From assembly GCA_022824605.1 (NCBI GenBank), contig JAJDZO010000019.1:1-12754 (forward strand): DNA of 12,754 nt. The letters are read 5' to 3'. This DNA comes from Acidimicrobiia bacterium (GTDB taxonomy: Bacteria > Actinomycetota > Acidimicrobiia > Acidimicrobiales > Aldehydirespiratoraceae). Shown one piece after another: positions 6,247-12,754 of the stretch. Every line of letters starts with the position of its first letter. Within the stretch, counting starts at the first letter, position 1. The notes below the pieces were generated by a model, which did not search any database, was not told where the DNA came from, and saw nothing but the letters and a program-made list of their open reading frames with translations. The translations under genes were made by a program, and so were the position numbers.

Positions 6247-8382
6247 CAGCAGGCTGTCGCCGTCGGTTCGACGGCAAGACCATCGGGGCGGAACGGCATG
6301 GACGTTTCCCGCGCACTCGATCAGCGCGGGACCTTGAACGACCTCCCCTGCGGTCAGGTCGTACCAGTCGACGAGCTGCGTTGACTGGGCATCCTCGGGC
6401 CAATACACGTCGCGCTCGCGTGCTCGCCAAACCTGCTCTCGCCGGGCTTCGTCCTCGCGAGCACAATCGCGCCGCATCACGTCTCGTTCATGGGCTCGCT
6501 GATCCTCCTGAGGCCAGGACTCGTCCTGGTGAACACCATCGCGCCACATCACGTCTCGTCCCCGCGCGGGCTGGTACCCCCACGGGGAGTCCGGCCGATC
6601 CCGACCCCTGCGACGAACGGGGAGTTGAGCTTCGGCCGTGGTGCGGGCGTCGGCCACGATCTCGCGTATGAACTCGGCCGGCATCTCCGGCGGCAAGCAG
6701 ATGGTCTCAACGGCCACCGCGGCCATCGACCGCGCCGAATCGTCGAACTCGGTCGCCGCCACCAGCACCTGCGACGCCAACTCGGCAAGATCCCCATCAA
6801 GGTTCGCCTCAACCGTCAGCGCCACCCCGTTGTCACAGTCCAACTCGACGAGAGCCCGGGCCATGTCGACCTTCAGTCGCTCAGCCTCAAGGTCGAGCCG
6901 GGCCCGGGCCAGCAGACGGGCCAATACCGCGGCCGCGGACTCACCGGTATCCAGGCTCGCCTCGTAGCGCTGCCTGGCGAGGCTGTCCATCAAGCCACGG
7001 GCGCTGTAGACACCGCTATGGGCGAACGACCGGACCCGGCCGATCCCCGCCAGCTCAGCCACTCCGCCAACATGGAGCGGACCTGCGCCACCGAAGGCGT
7101 AGAGCGTGGCATCGGCCGCATCGACACCAGCGTCGGCGAGGAGCGACTGCACAGCGGCGGCCGCCTTTTCGTGGGCCGCGGCCCGCACCATCAGCGCGGC
7201 GACCATCGGGGCGCCGTCGTCGAACAGCGGCGCGAGGACGCCACACGCCAACTGCACGTCGAGCACGATGTCGCCGGGCAGCACCTGACCGTCGTCAAGG
7301 AAGCACAACGCTACGTCGGCGTCGGTGAGGGTCGGCTGGGTGCCGCCCCGACCGAACGCCGCCGGGCCCGGCACCGCTCCGGCGCTGGCAGGCCCGACCG
7401 TGAAGTCCCACGAGGAATCAGCGGAGGCGATCGACGATCCCCCCAGGCCGACGGAGGTGATGCCGGCCACCGGAAGCTCCACTTGCACCCCCCGTATCTC
7501 TGGCGTCGGATCGATCTCGAAGACTCCGTCGAGCACCAGGCCGAGGTCGAGGGTGGTGCCGCCCATGTCGAAGGTCACTACGGCCGCGTCGCCGTACCGC
7601 TGGGCCTGGGCTGCGGCCAGTTCCAGCCCCGCCGCGGGTCCGGAGCTGTAGGTGCTGATGGCGGTGGTGCGGGCCGTGCGGCTGCACGTGCCGTCGGAGC
7701 GGGCGGCCATCACCGGCACGGTCAGCCCGGCCTGCTGGAGGATCCCCTCGGTGCGGTACAGGAGCTTGGCCATGGGCCGGCTCAGGTAGGCGTTGAGCAC
7801 GGCTGTGCTGGTGCGGACGGCGTCGTCGTCGGTGTCAGCCGTTTCCCAGCCCATCGTCAGGGGCATCGAGCGCAGGTAGTGGGCCGGGTAGCGGTCCCCC
7901 ACCAGTGCCCGCAGGCGGGCCTCCTGCCCGCGGCTCGCGGCGTGCAGGCTGACCACCGTCTGGCGCACACCCTGTTGAACGAGGTCACGGCACATCTCGA
8001 GCACCACCTCGGGAGCGCAGGCCGGGTCCACGCCCATCACATGATCGGGACTCACGAACACGCCGAGAGCGGGGGCGGGCGCCGCCCGCCCGTACAGCAA
8101 CCGCTCCGCTCCGGCCTCGACGAGCAGCCCCACGGGGTCGCCGGTGCCGGTTACCACCGCGTTGGTGCCGACGGTCGTGGCCAGCCGGAACAGGCCCACC
8201 TCAGCTAGAAAGTCCTCCAGAGGTGTGTCGAACGAGGCGGCGCCTCCGGCCAGGCAGGCCATCACCGAGCGGGCCAGGTCGAAGTGCGTGGTGGGAACCT
8301 TGACCGACGAGACCAGCTCACCGTTGGAGAACACCCCGTCGGTGAAGGTACCGCCCATGTCGATGCCGACCGAGTACATCAC
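6229..8382 (-). CDS. Hydantoinase A/oxoprolinase-family subunit (acetone carboxylase beta-like)
   Basis: The 717-aa protein has the family's actin-like nucleotide-binding motifs: GIDMGGTFTD (6-15), SGPAAGLE (247-254), FDMGGTTLDLG (271-281), the loop GLGGSSIA (312-319), PGPAAFGRGGTQPTLTDADV (338-357) and FGGAGPLH (430-437). Family members phosphorylate or activate amide or carbonyl substrates with ATP, in hydantoinases, oxoprolinase and acetone/acetophenone carboxylases. It would work with the HyuB-like subunit of this operon; it is the second HyuA paralogue, so a multi-subunit complex is plausible. The start GTG (8382) shares GTGA with the upstream stop, and an ATG follows at once (8379), so either may initiate. 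Oddity: a 72-bp tandem repeat gives 24-residue Arg/Asp-rich repeats (606-664) before the conserved C-terminal segment. Confidence 0.92.
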   Translation of the reverse strand: MMYSVGIDMGGTFTDGVFSNGELVSSVKVPTTHFDLARSVMACLAGGAASFDTPLEDFLAEVGLFRLATTVGTNAVVTGTGDPVGLLVEAGAERLLYGRAAPAPALGVFVSPDHVMGVDPACAPEVVLEMCRDLVQQGVRQTVVSLHAASRGQEARLRALVGDRYPAHYLRSMPLTMGWETADTDDDAVRTSTAVLNAYLSRPMAKLLYRTEGILQQAGLTVPVMAARSDGTCSRTARTTAISTYSSGPAAGLELAAAQAQRYGDAAVVTFDMGGTTLDLGLVLDGVFEIDPTPEIRGVQVELPVAGITSVGLGGSSIASADSSWDFTVGPASAGAVPGPAAFGRGGTQPTLTDADVALCFLDDGQVLPGDIVLDVQLACGVLAPLFDDGAPMVAALMVRAAAHEKAAAAVQSLLADAGVDAADATLYAFGGAGPLHVGGVAELAGIGRVRSFAHSGVYSARGLMDSLARQRYEASLDTGESAAAVLARLLARARLDLEAERLKVDMARALVELDCDNGVALTVEANLDGDLAELASQVLVAATEFDDSARSMAAVAVETICLPPEMPAEFIREIVADARTTAEAQLPVRRRGRDRPDSPWGYQPARGRDVMWRDGVHQDESWPQEDQRAHERDVMRRDCAREDEARREQVWRARERDVYWPEDAQSTQLVDWYDLTAGEVVQGPALIECAGNVHAVPPRWSCRRTDGDSLLWERAR
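6391..6567 (-). repeat. 72-bp tandem repeats near the 3' end of the HyuA-like gene
   Basis: Two full 72-bp units (codons 606-629 and 630-653) and a partial third (654-664) encode 24-residue repeats keyed by RGRDVMWRD, HERDVMRRD and RERDVYWPED. The third unit matches the segment REVFWPGEG of the other HyuA-like protein, so it is probably the native sequence from which the other two were copied. The frame is preserved. The inserted residues are strongly charged and should form a flexible surface loop. Confidence 0.85.
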
Positions 8383-9128
8383 GGTTGCCCCACCGCCCTT
8401 GCCAGATCACGCGACGCGTGTCGCACCAGTTCAGGCGACACGCTGGCGTCGAGCGGCCCGGTAATGACCTCACCGGGATCGCCGGAGGCCCGGATCCGGT
8501 CCAACCCGCGCTCGAGTGCTGCGGCGGATTCCAGGGCCTCGACCGGCAGGTAGCCCGTCCCCGGTGAGCAGCCCCGCCCGGACGCCCAGCGGTCGTACCC
8601 GAGCGGCGCCACGTCATCTGGACCGCTGGCGACCAGCACCAAGTCGATGCGCAGGTGCGCGGCCGCACGAAGCATGGGCCCGTGCGCCTCGACCGCAGCG
8701 TCGGTACCGGACCACAGCGGCGCCGCGTCCTCCACGACGGCGACTCGCCTCACCCCGCAGGCGGCCAGCGCCCGGATCCTTTCCGCCGCGGCGTCCGAGG
8801 CGTCGTCAAGAAGGTCTTGGATGTCCTGGATCGGCGAACTACCTGCGGATTCCCCACCTCTGCGGGGGGTTTCTGACAGAAGTTCGTTCGACAGCGGACC
8901 CGGCACCACTCCGAGCACAGGGAGTGCTCCCGGGGTAGCTACCAGCGCAGCCGTCACGGAGTCGGGATGCCGGACCTCGCTGGGCGTCGGCGCGCAGCAG
9001 TACGCGAGGCCCAGGGCCCGGGTGCCCTCGTCGATACAGCGCACCTGCGAAGCGACGCCCTCCGGCCAGGCCCGACCCAGCGCCGCGGCGCACACCGCGC
9101 CAGGCACAAGAGCCGTCAACCGGGTCAC
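8379..9128 (-). CDS. Uncharacterised protein between HyuB- and HyuA-like genes; possible URO-D-like fold
   Basis: I do not firmly recognise this 249-aa protein. It is soluble, with no signal peptide or membrane segment. Features: PVLGVVPGPLS (69-79), an acidic stretch QDIQDLLDDASDAAAERI (101-118), CGVRRVAVVEDAA (124-136), and GEVITGPLDASVSPELV near the C-terminus. This order loosely recalls the GP-loop, beta-strand and C-terminal turn of uroporphyrinogen-decarboxylase/MtaA-type barrels, but it is about 100 residues shorter, so the call is weak. Start chosen: GTG 9128, sharing GTGA (9125-9128) with a micro-ORF stop; a TTG at 9260 would read through the repeat array in a shifted frame and is rejected. 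It overlaps the HyuA-like start by 4 bp. Its place within the carboxylase-like genes suggests an accessory or extra subunit. Confidence 0.6.
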   Translation of the reverse strand: MTRLTALVPGAVCAAALGRAWPEGVASQVRCIDEGTRALGLAYCCAPTPSEVRHPDSVTAALVATPGALPVLGVVPGPLSNELLSETPRRGGESAGSSPIQDIQDLLDDASDAAAERIRALAACGVRRVAVVEDAAPLWSGTDAAVEAHGPMLRAAAHLRIDLVLVASGPDDVAPLGYDRWASGRGCSPGTGYLPVEALESAAALERGLDRIRASGDPGEVITGPLDASVSPELVRHASRDLARAVGQP

Positions 9129-9208
9129 GGCTGACAACCGACCCGTCGAACACACACTCCGCCGGCGTCGGCCTCGCCAACCCCGCACGCAGCCGTCAGC
9201 AGGGTCAT
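9125..9208 (-). other. 27-codon micro-ORF, second in the chain
   Basis: ATG (9208) to TGA (9125-9127). It begins MTLLTAACGVGEADAGG and ends VGCQP. The start overlaps the stop of the preceding micro-ORF (ATGA, 9205-9208) and its stop overlaps the GTG of the next gene (GTGA, 9125-9128). Its first codons copy that gene's start, MTRLTAL. It differs from the preceding micro-ORF at only one residue (Glu for Ala at 12). Two cysteines and several arginines, but no recognisable domain. Translation is untested. Confidence 0.45.
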
Positions 9209-9288
9209 GGCTGACAACCGACCCGTCGAACACACACTCCGCCGGCGTCCGCCGCGCCAACCCCGCACGCAGCCGTCAGCAGGGTCAT
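9205..9288 (-). other. 27-codon micro-ORF, first in the chain
   Basis: ATG (9288) to TGA (9205-9207). It begins MTLLTAACGVGAADAGG. Its start shares ATGA (9285-9288) with the stop of the HyuB-like gene and its stop shares ATGA with the second micro-ORF. A ribosome finishing HyuB could pass through both micro-ORFs by termination-reinitiation before reaching the 249-aa gene. It is product of the 80-bp tandem duplication; no domain. Confidence 0.45.
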
Positions 9289-11480
9289 CGATGCCATGTC
9301 CCACGATCAGTGACCGGTTCGACGGGGTATTCGCGGTCGTCGACCACCTGTACGGGCTCGGGGAACTCGCCGTAGTGGCCCAGCGCCTCGGGTGGGGGCC
9401 GTCGCTTGGACCAGCCGGCCACGAAGTCGGCGTAGGGACGGCCCTGCCGCTTGCGCTCGGCCCGGATCTCGGCCCGGCGAGCGGCCGTCGCCTCGGCGTC
9501 CACCCGGTCGCCGCCAGCGGTCAGCACCACGCCGTAGAGCCGGGCGGCAAGCTCCGGCGAGGTGATCCCGTCGGCGATGTCGCCCAGCACCGCGGCCGGG
9601 TCGCGCTCCAGCACATCCCCGTAGCCGCCGCCGCAGCCCCGGGCCAGCACCACCACATCGCCGTCGCTTACCGTCTCACCCTCGGAGTTGGTGTGGCCGA
9701 AGGCGTAATCGCCGGAGATGCGGCGCCCGTCGGCCAGCTCCCGCACGCTCATGGGCAGGTCGCCAGCCCCCGCGGTCATCAGCTCCTTGGCGTCGGAGCC
9801 CCGGATGATGATGCGGGGCTGGGCCGCACCGGAGTAGCCCCCGAACAGCCCGTAGTTCTTGGTGAACCGGCTGCCGGTGCCCACCGAGTTGGTCTGCAGG
9901 CCCGCAGTGCCGTGGATCACGAAGCAGTCGGTGAGACCCACCCCGCCCCGCTGGCGGCCCAGCCCGCACACGTCGCGGTCGAAGCGGTTGCGGAACAGGT
10001 ACACCCACGGGAACTTGCGCTCCTGCTCCTCGGGGCCGGGGCAGTCCACCACCATGGCCCAGAAGAACCCGGCGCTGTGCTCGCCGTCGAGGTCGAAGCG
10101 GGCCCCCTGGCCGGTGGCGTTGCCGTTGGCGGGGCCGCCCGCGATCTGGTTGCCGTACTGGCCGGTCCCGCCGAACTGGATCAGCAGCAGGTTCTCGGCG
10201 AACGGGGCGGTGACCCCGGCGCGGTGCTCGCTGTCGTGCAGCATCCGCATGGCGGCCAGCAGCAGGCCCTGCACCACCACCCGTCCGGTGTGGCTGCCCG
10301 AGCCGGTGCCGGAGTCTCGGCCGGGGGCGTTGACGATGCTGGGCGGGGCGGTGAGCTTGATCGGGTCGAACAGGCCGATCGACCAGCGCAGGCCCCGGAA
10401 CACCGTCGGGAACAGCGCCGCCGCCGAGGCGGCCCGGGCCAGGTGCCAGCGCAGGTGGAAGGGGCCGATGCGGGGCTCGGGCGAGGCGCCGGCCATGTCG
10501 ATGATCAGCTCGTCGCCCCGCTTGTGCAGCTCGACCGGCAGGCGGATCAGGCCGTCGGAGATGCCGATGGTGTCGAGGAACACCACCGACCGGTACACGC
10601 CGTCGTTGAAGCCGGCGATGCGGCGGCGGGCCAGGGCGGCCGAGGTCTTGATCGACTGGCGCAGCCCGGCGGCCACGAAGGCCGCGCCCCGCCGCTCCAC
10701 CTCCCGCAGCAGTTGGTTGCGCAGCCGCACGCACACCGCCAGGCGGGCCTTCATGTCAAGGGAGTTCTGGCGGGGGGTGCGCACCGAGTTCAGCAGGAAC
10801 TCGAGGTGGTCGGTGTGGAACCGGAAGTCGGTGCCCACCCGCAGCGGGGTGATGTGCAGGCCCTCCTCGTAGCGGGTGCCGATCTCGGGCGACCAGCCGC
10901 CGGGAGAGCGCGACCCCGTCTCGCCCTGATGGCCGCCGCAGGCCACCCAGGCCAGCAGCTCGCCGCCGGAGAACACCGGCATCATCAGGAAGTGGTCGTA
11001 GGTGTGGACCCCGCCGGCGTCGGGGTCGTTGAAGAAGAAGATGTCGCCGTCGGCGAGGCCCACGGTGGGGTCGTCGACGTAGTGCTTGAGCACGTACTTC
11101 ACCGGGCCGTAGTGCAAGAGCGCGTGCAGGATCACCCCGGTGGACATGCCGGCCAGGTCGCCCTTGGCGGTGAAGATGCCCACGCCGAGGTCGCCCGCCT
11201 GGAGCATCTCGGCCATGCTCAGGTACTTGCAGACGTCGCGGCCGTCGTCGATTATCGAGTCGAGCTTGTGAAGGAAGATCTCGAGGTCGACGGGGTCGAG
11301 GCTGCCCTCTCCGGCCAGCTCCAGCTCGGTGGGCGACTCCAGCACCTCGCGGTGGAGCACCTCGGGGTCGAGGCCGGGGCCGGGTTTCATGAGCGGGCGG
11401 CCGAATCGGGCGACGCGCTCCTCCAGGCCCATGGCGGCCACGTCCAGCAGCCGGGTACCGGCCGTCGGGATGGCGGTCAC
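9285..11480 (-). CDS. Hydantoinase B-family subunit (acetone carboxylase alpha-like)
   Basis: The 731-aa protein resembles acetone carboxylase alpha/HyuB proteins along its length: KLDSIIDDG (72-80), GVGIFTAKGDLAGMSTG (99-115), GDIFFFNDPDAGGVHTYD (145-162), GGHQGETGSRSPGG (182-195), and the C-terminal glycine-rich GCGGGYGDVLERDP. H159, D162 and H184 repeat the spacing of the His-x2-Asp-x21-His manganese ligands I recall from the acetone carboxylase structure, so a metal site is likely. Expected job: carboxylation or amide hydrolysis of the substrate activated by the HyuA-like subunits. Start chosen: GTG 11480, with GGAG 8 nt upstream and overlapping a micro-ORF stop as GTGA. A reading frame continues upstream to 11852, but only through the neighbouring gene's repeats. 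The small gamma subunit of acetone carboxylase is not seen here. Confidence 0.93.
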   Translation of the reverse strand: MTAIPTAGTRLLDVAAMGLEERVARFGRPLMKPGPGLDPEVLHREVLESPTELELAGEGSLDPVDLEIFLHKLDSIIDDGRDVCKYLSMAEMLQAGDLGVGIFTAKGDLAGMSTGVILHALLHYGPVKYVLKHYVDDPTVGLADGDIFFFNDPDAGGVHTYDHFLMMPVFSGGELLAWVACGGHQGETGSRSPGGWSPEIGTRYEEGLHITPLRVGTDFRFHTDHLEFLLNSVRTPRQNSLDMKARLAVCVRLRNQLLREVERRGAAFVAAGLRQSIKTSAALARRRIAGFNDGVYRSVVFLDTIGISDGLIRLPVELHKRGDELIIDMAGASPEPRIGPFHLRWHLARAASAAALFPTVFRGLRWSIGLFDPIKLTAPPSIVNAPGRDSGTGSGSHTGRVVVQGLLLAAMRMLHDSEHRAGVTAPFAENLLLIQFGGTGQYGNQIAGGPANGNATGQGARFDLDGEHSAGFFWAMVVDCPGPEEQERKFPWVYLFRNRFDRDVCGLGRQRGGVGLTDCFVIHGTAGLQTNSVGTGSRFTKNYGLFGGYSGAAQPRIIIRGSDAKELMTAGAGDLPMSVRELADGRRISGDYAFGHTNSEGETVSDGDVVVLARGCGGGYGDVLERDPAAVLGDIADGITSPELAARLYGVVLTAGGDRVDAEATAARRAEIRAERKRQGRPYADFVAGWSKRRPPPEALGHYGEFPEPVQVVDDREYPVEPVTDRGTWHR

Positions 11481-11579
11481 GAGCCCGTCTCCGCGGCGGC
11501 GAGCCCGTCCGGACTCAGAGCACCCGTCATCAACCTGCAGGACATGGCGGTCACGAGCCCGTCTCCGGGGCGGTGAGCC
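11470..11579 (-). repeat. 74-bp-spaced duplication of the HyuA/HyuB stop-start junction
   Basis: Positions 11470-11505 and 11544-11579 match at 34 of 36 bases (the first 24 identical) with a 74-bp offset. The copied stretch contains the end of the HyuA-like gene, its TGA, the overlapping GTG, the SD-like GGAG and the first codons of the HyuB-like gene. The DNA between the arms is not shared. Confidence 0.92.
11477..11554 (-). other. 25-codon micro-ORF between HyuA-like and HyuB-like genes
   Basis: GTG (11554) to TGA (11477-11479). It begins MTAMSCRLMTG, imitating the HyuB-like start MTAIPTAG, and ends AAAETGS, imitating the upstream gene's end APETGS. The start shares GTGA (11551-11554) with the upstream stop and its stop shares GTGA (11477-11480) with the downstream start. 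The same GGAG lies 8 nt before both starts. Same length and same 74-bp spacing as the micro-ORF at 6155-6232, though the sequences are unrelated. Confidence 0.45.
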
Positions 11580-12754
11580 AGCCGGTGCGCTGGTCGTCGA
11601 GGCTGTAGGTCCAGCCGGGCGGAACGGCGACGGTGGTGTCGATGTCCTCCATAAGCGCGGGCCCTTCGGCCGCGAACCCGTCGGGCAACCCGGCCCGGTC
11701 ATGCACCGGCGTGAGCAGCAGGCCCTCGCCGGGCCAGAACACCTCCCGCGACCGCCACGCCACCGCCCGATCGACGCCATTGCGAGACGCCACCTCATCG
11801 CGAGACGCCACCGCATCGCGAGACGCCGCCCCATTGCGAGACGCCACCGCATCGCGAGACGCCGGCGCCACGGGCCGAGGCCGGTCCTCCAGTTGGTACC
11901 CGGACGCGCCGGCCACCAGCCGGAACAGCTGCACGAGGATCCCGCCGTAGGGGTGGATCGACCCGGCCCCGTAGGCCGCCGCGAACACCTCGTTGAAGGA
12001 GTCGCACACCGCCACGACGTCGTCGGGACTCTCCAGGAACAGGCAGGGCGACTTCAGCCGCACCGTGTGGTGCTGGCCGCCGTAGTTCATGTCCAGCTCG
12101 AGGCGCAGCGTCACCGTGTCGAGCGAGAAGCCCTCCTCGGCCATGTCCCGTTCGGCCAGAGCGACCAGCGCCCGCACCACCTCGTTGAACTGGCTTGCCG
12201 CGTCGACGTAGGCGTCGCCGTCGAAGAGTTGGACCATGCGGGTGCGCTCGTAGGTCTGCATCACGCCCATGGTGGCCACCCCGTAGGCGTTGAACTCACT
12301 GCCGTGGGGGAACGTCGCCACGGTGTGAACGTCGGCATACCCGGCGACGGCGGCCGCGTGCACCGGACCAGCCCCTCCGAAGGCGAACATGGTGAAGTCC
12401 CGGGGATCGTGGCCCTCCAGGGCGGTCTGGCGATAGATCTCCTGGCCCATCACGCCGTCGATCAGCCGCCGCACCCGCACCGCCGCCTCGGTCACGTCGA
12501 TCCCCAGCGGATCGGCGACACGACGAGCCAGCGCCCGCTCGGCGCGGCGCCGGCTCAGCCGCATGGCCCCGCCGAGGAACCGGTCGGGGTCGATGAAGCC
12601 CAGCACCACGTCGGCGTCGGTGACCGTCGGCTCGGTCCCGCCCTGGGAGTAGCACGCCGGACCAGGCATCGACCCGGCACTGCGGGGCCCCACCCGCAAC
12701 TCGCCGGTGTCGCTGAGCCAGGCGATCGAGCCGCCACCGGCGCCGATGGAGTAG
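11551..12754 (-). CDS. Hydantoinase A/oxoprolinase-family subunit, first copy (5' end beyond window)
   Basis: About 400 C-terminal residues are visible; the frame is open to the right edge, so the gene begins outside the window. Landmarks: YSIGAGGGSIAW at the edge, GPRSAGSMPGPACYSQGGTE, TVTDADVVLGF, MFAFGGAGPVHA, and near the end REVFWPGEGLLLTPVHDRAGL and EGPALMEDIDTTVAVPPGW. These are the standard C-terminal blocks of HyuA/acetone carboxylase beta proteins, better conserved than in the second copy. It should form the ATP-using partner of the HyuB-like subunit that follows. A hexapeptide repeat (AVASRD-like, five units) interrupts the region just before REVFWPGEG. The stop overlaps the start of a micro-ORF as GTGA (11551-11554). 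An ATG codon in frame at 12672 or a GTG at 12699 is internal, not the start. Confidence 0.92.
   Translation of the reverse strand, partial: YSIGAGGGSIAWLSDTGELRVGPRSAGSMPGPACYSQGGTEPTVTDADVVLGFIDPDRFLGGAMRLSRRRAERALARRVADPLGIDVTEAAVRVRRLIDGVMGQEIYRQTALEGHDPRDFTMFAFGGAGPVHAAAVAGYADVHTVATFPHGSEFNAYGVATMGVMQTYERTRMVQLFDGDAYVDAASQFNEVVRALVALAERDMAEEGFSLDTVTLRLELDMNYGGQHHTVRLKSPCLFLESPDDVVAVCDSFNEVFAAAYGAGSIHPYGGILVQLFRLVAGASGYQLEDRPRPVAPASRDAVASRNGAASRDAVASRDEVASRNGVDRAVAWRSREVFWPGEGLLLTPVHDRAGLPDGFAAEGPALMEDIDTTVAVPPGWTYSLDDQRTGWLTAPETGS
11778..11867 (-). repeat. Five tandem 18-bp repeats in the first HyuA-like gene
   Basis: Five head-to-tail 18-bp units (first 11778-11795, last 11850-11867) share the core GCGAGACGCC. 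On the minus strand they encode the hexads ASRDAV, ASRNGA, ASRDAV, ASRDEV and ASRNGV. The unit keeps the reading frame. High similarity suggests recent slippage, and copy number may differ between strains. Confidence 0.95.

Larger units (their letters stand above)
9111..9290 (-). repeat. 80-bp tandem repeat array (2.25 units) at a gene junction
   Basis: Units at 9111-9190 and 9191-9270 match at 75 of 80 bases, and a partial third (9271-9290) matches unit 2 at 19 of 20. Each unit carries a start-codon context, TGACCC followed within a few bases by TGACGGCT. The unit length has remainder 2 on division by 3, so each full unit is a complete micro-ORF overlapping the next by 4 bp. It spans the whole gap between the HyuB-like stop and the next real gene. 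Confidence 0.95.

Noticed and set aside
6155..6466. 103-codon frame ending at the thiolase start
   Set aside because: Its upstream part is an out-of-frame reading of the HyuA-like gene; only the final 25 codons, starting on the HyuA-like stop, are of interest.
6490..8208. 572-codon open frame on the + strand opposite the second HyuA-like gene
   Set aside because: Same kind of antisense shadow; composition is biased (Gly, Arg, His) and the minus-strand frame carries clear family motifs.
9129..9260. N-terminal extension of the 249-aa gene from a TTG at 9260
   Set aside because: It reads through the 80-bp repeats in changing frames, giving unrelated Arg-rich sequence, whereas GTG 9128 has the GTGA overlap and a start context copied in each repeat unit.
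9207..11576. 789-codon open frame on the + strand opposite the HyuB-like gene
   Set aside because: Shadow of a well-supported gene in GC-rich DNA: low-complexity, rich in Gly/Ala/His/Val, with no recognisable domain.
11481..11852. Upstream extension of the HyuB-like frame
   Set aside because: It overlaps the HyuA-like coding region and its Arg/Leu/Met repeats are the 18-bp units read out of frame; GTG 11480 has an SD and a 4-bp overlap.
11778..11867. Short regular repeats considered as a CRISPR array
   Set aside because: Units are contiguous 18-bp direct repeats with no spacers and lie in frame within a coding region; the 80-bp array likewise lacks spacers.

Overview
This window comes from a GC-rich bacterium. 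Codon usage, GTG starts and dense 4-bp gene overlaps fit a high-GC actinobacterium, possibly of the Acidimicrobiia kind, but nothing in the window fixes the taxon. No RNA gene, CRISPR array, transposase or phage gene was seen.

Layout. Left edge (1-1712): an AAA+ ATPase with a C-terminal DUF4143 domain on the + strand, behind an AT-rich leader carrying two similar palindromes. Next (1713-2795, + strand) is a zinc-dependent MDR alcohol dehydrogenase. It converges, with a 23-bp gap, on a long minus-strand operon that fills 2819-12754 and runs off the right edge. In transcription order the operon holds: a HyuA/acetone-carboxylase-beta-like subunit (5' end outside the window), a HyuB/acetone-carboxylase-alpha-like subunit, an unrecognised 249-aa protein, a second HyuA-like subunit, a thiolase-fold protein without the usual nucleophilic cysteine, a DUF35 zinc-ribbon/OB-fold partner, and an AMP-forming acyl-CoA ligase.

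Proposed biology (inference). The set resembles ketone breakdown by ATP-dependent carboxylation, as known for acetone and acetophenone. A secondary alcohol would be oxidised to a ketone (ADH), carboxylated to a beta-keto acid (HyuA/HyuB), activated to the CoA thioester (ligase) and cleaved (thiolase/DUF35 pair). The HyuB protein keeps a His/Asp/His set with the same spacing as the metal ligands I recall for acetone carboxylase. A hydantoinase or lactamase role cannot be excluded.

Most unusual signal. Four of the six gene junctions in the operon carry a short tandem duplication of the stop/start overlap itself (spacing 74, 80+80, 74 and 72 bp). Where the spacing is 74 or 80 (remainder 2 on division by 3), the duplication makes complete 25-27 codon micro-ORFs, each joined to its neighbours by ATGA or GTGA overlaps, so the translational-coupling chain is unbroken. 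Where it is 72, the copy is in frame and gives a duplicated N-terminus with two candidate starts. Further in-frame tandem repeats (18, 21 and 72 bp units) lie inside the genes, two of them at the same place in both HyuA-like proteins.
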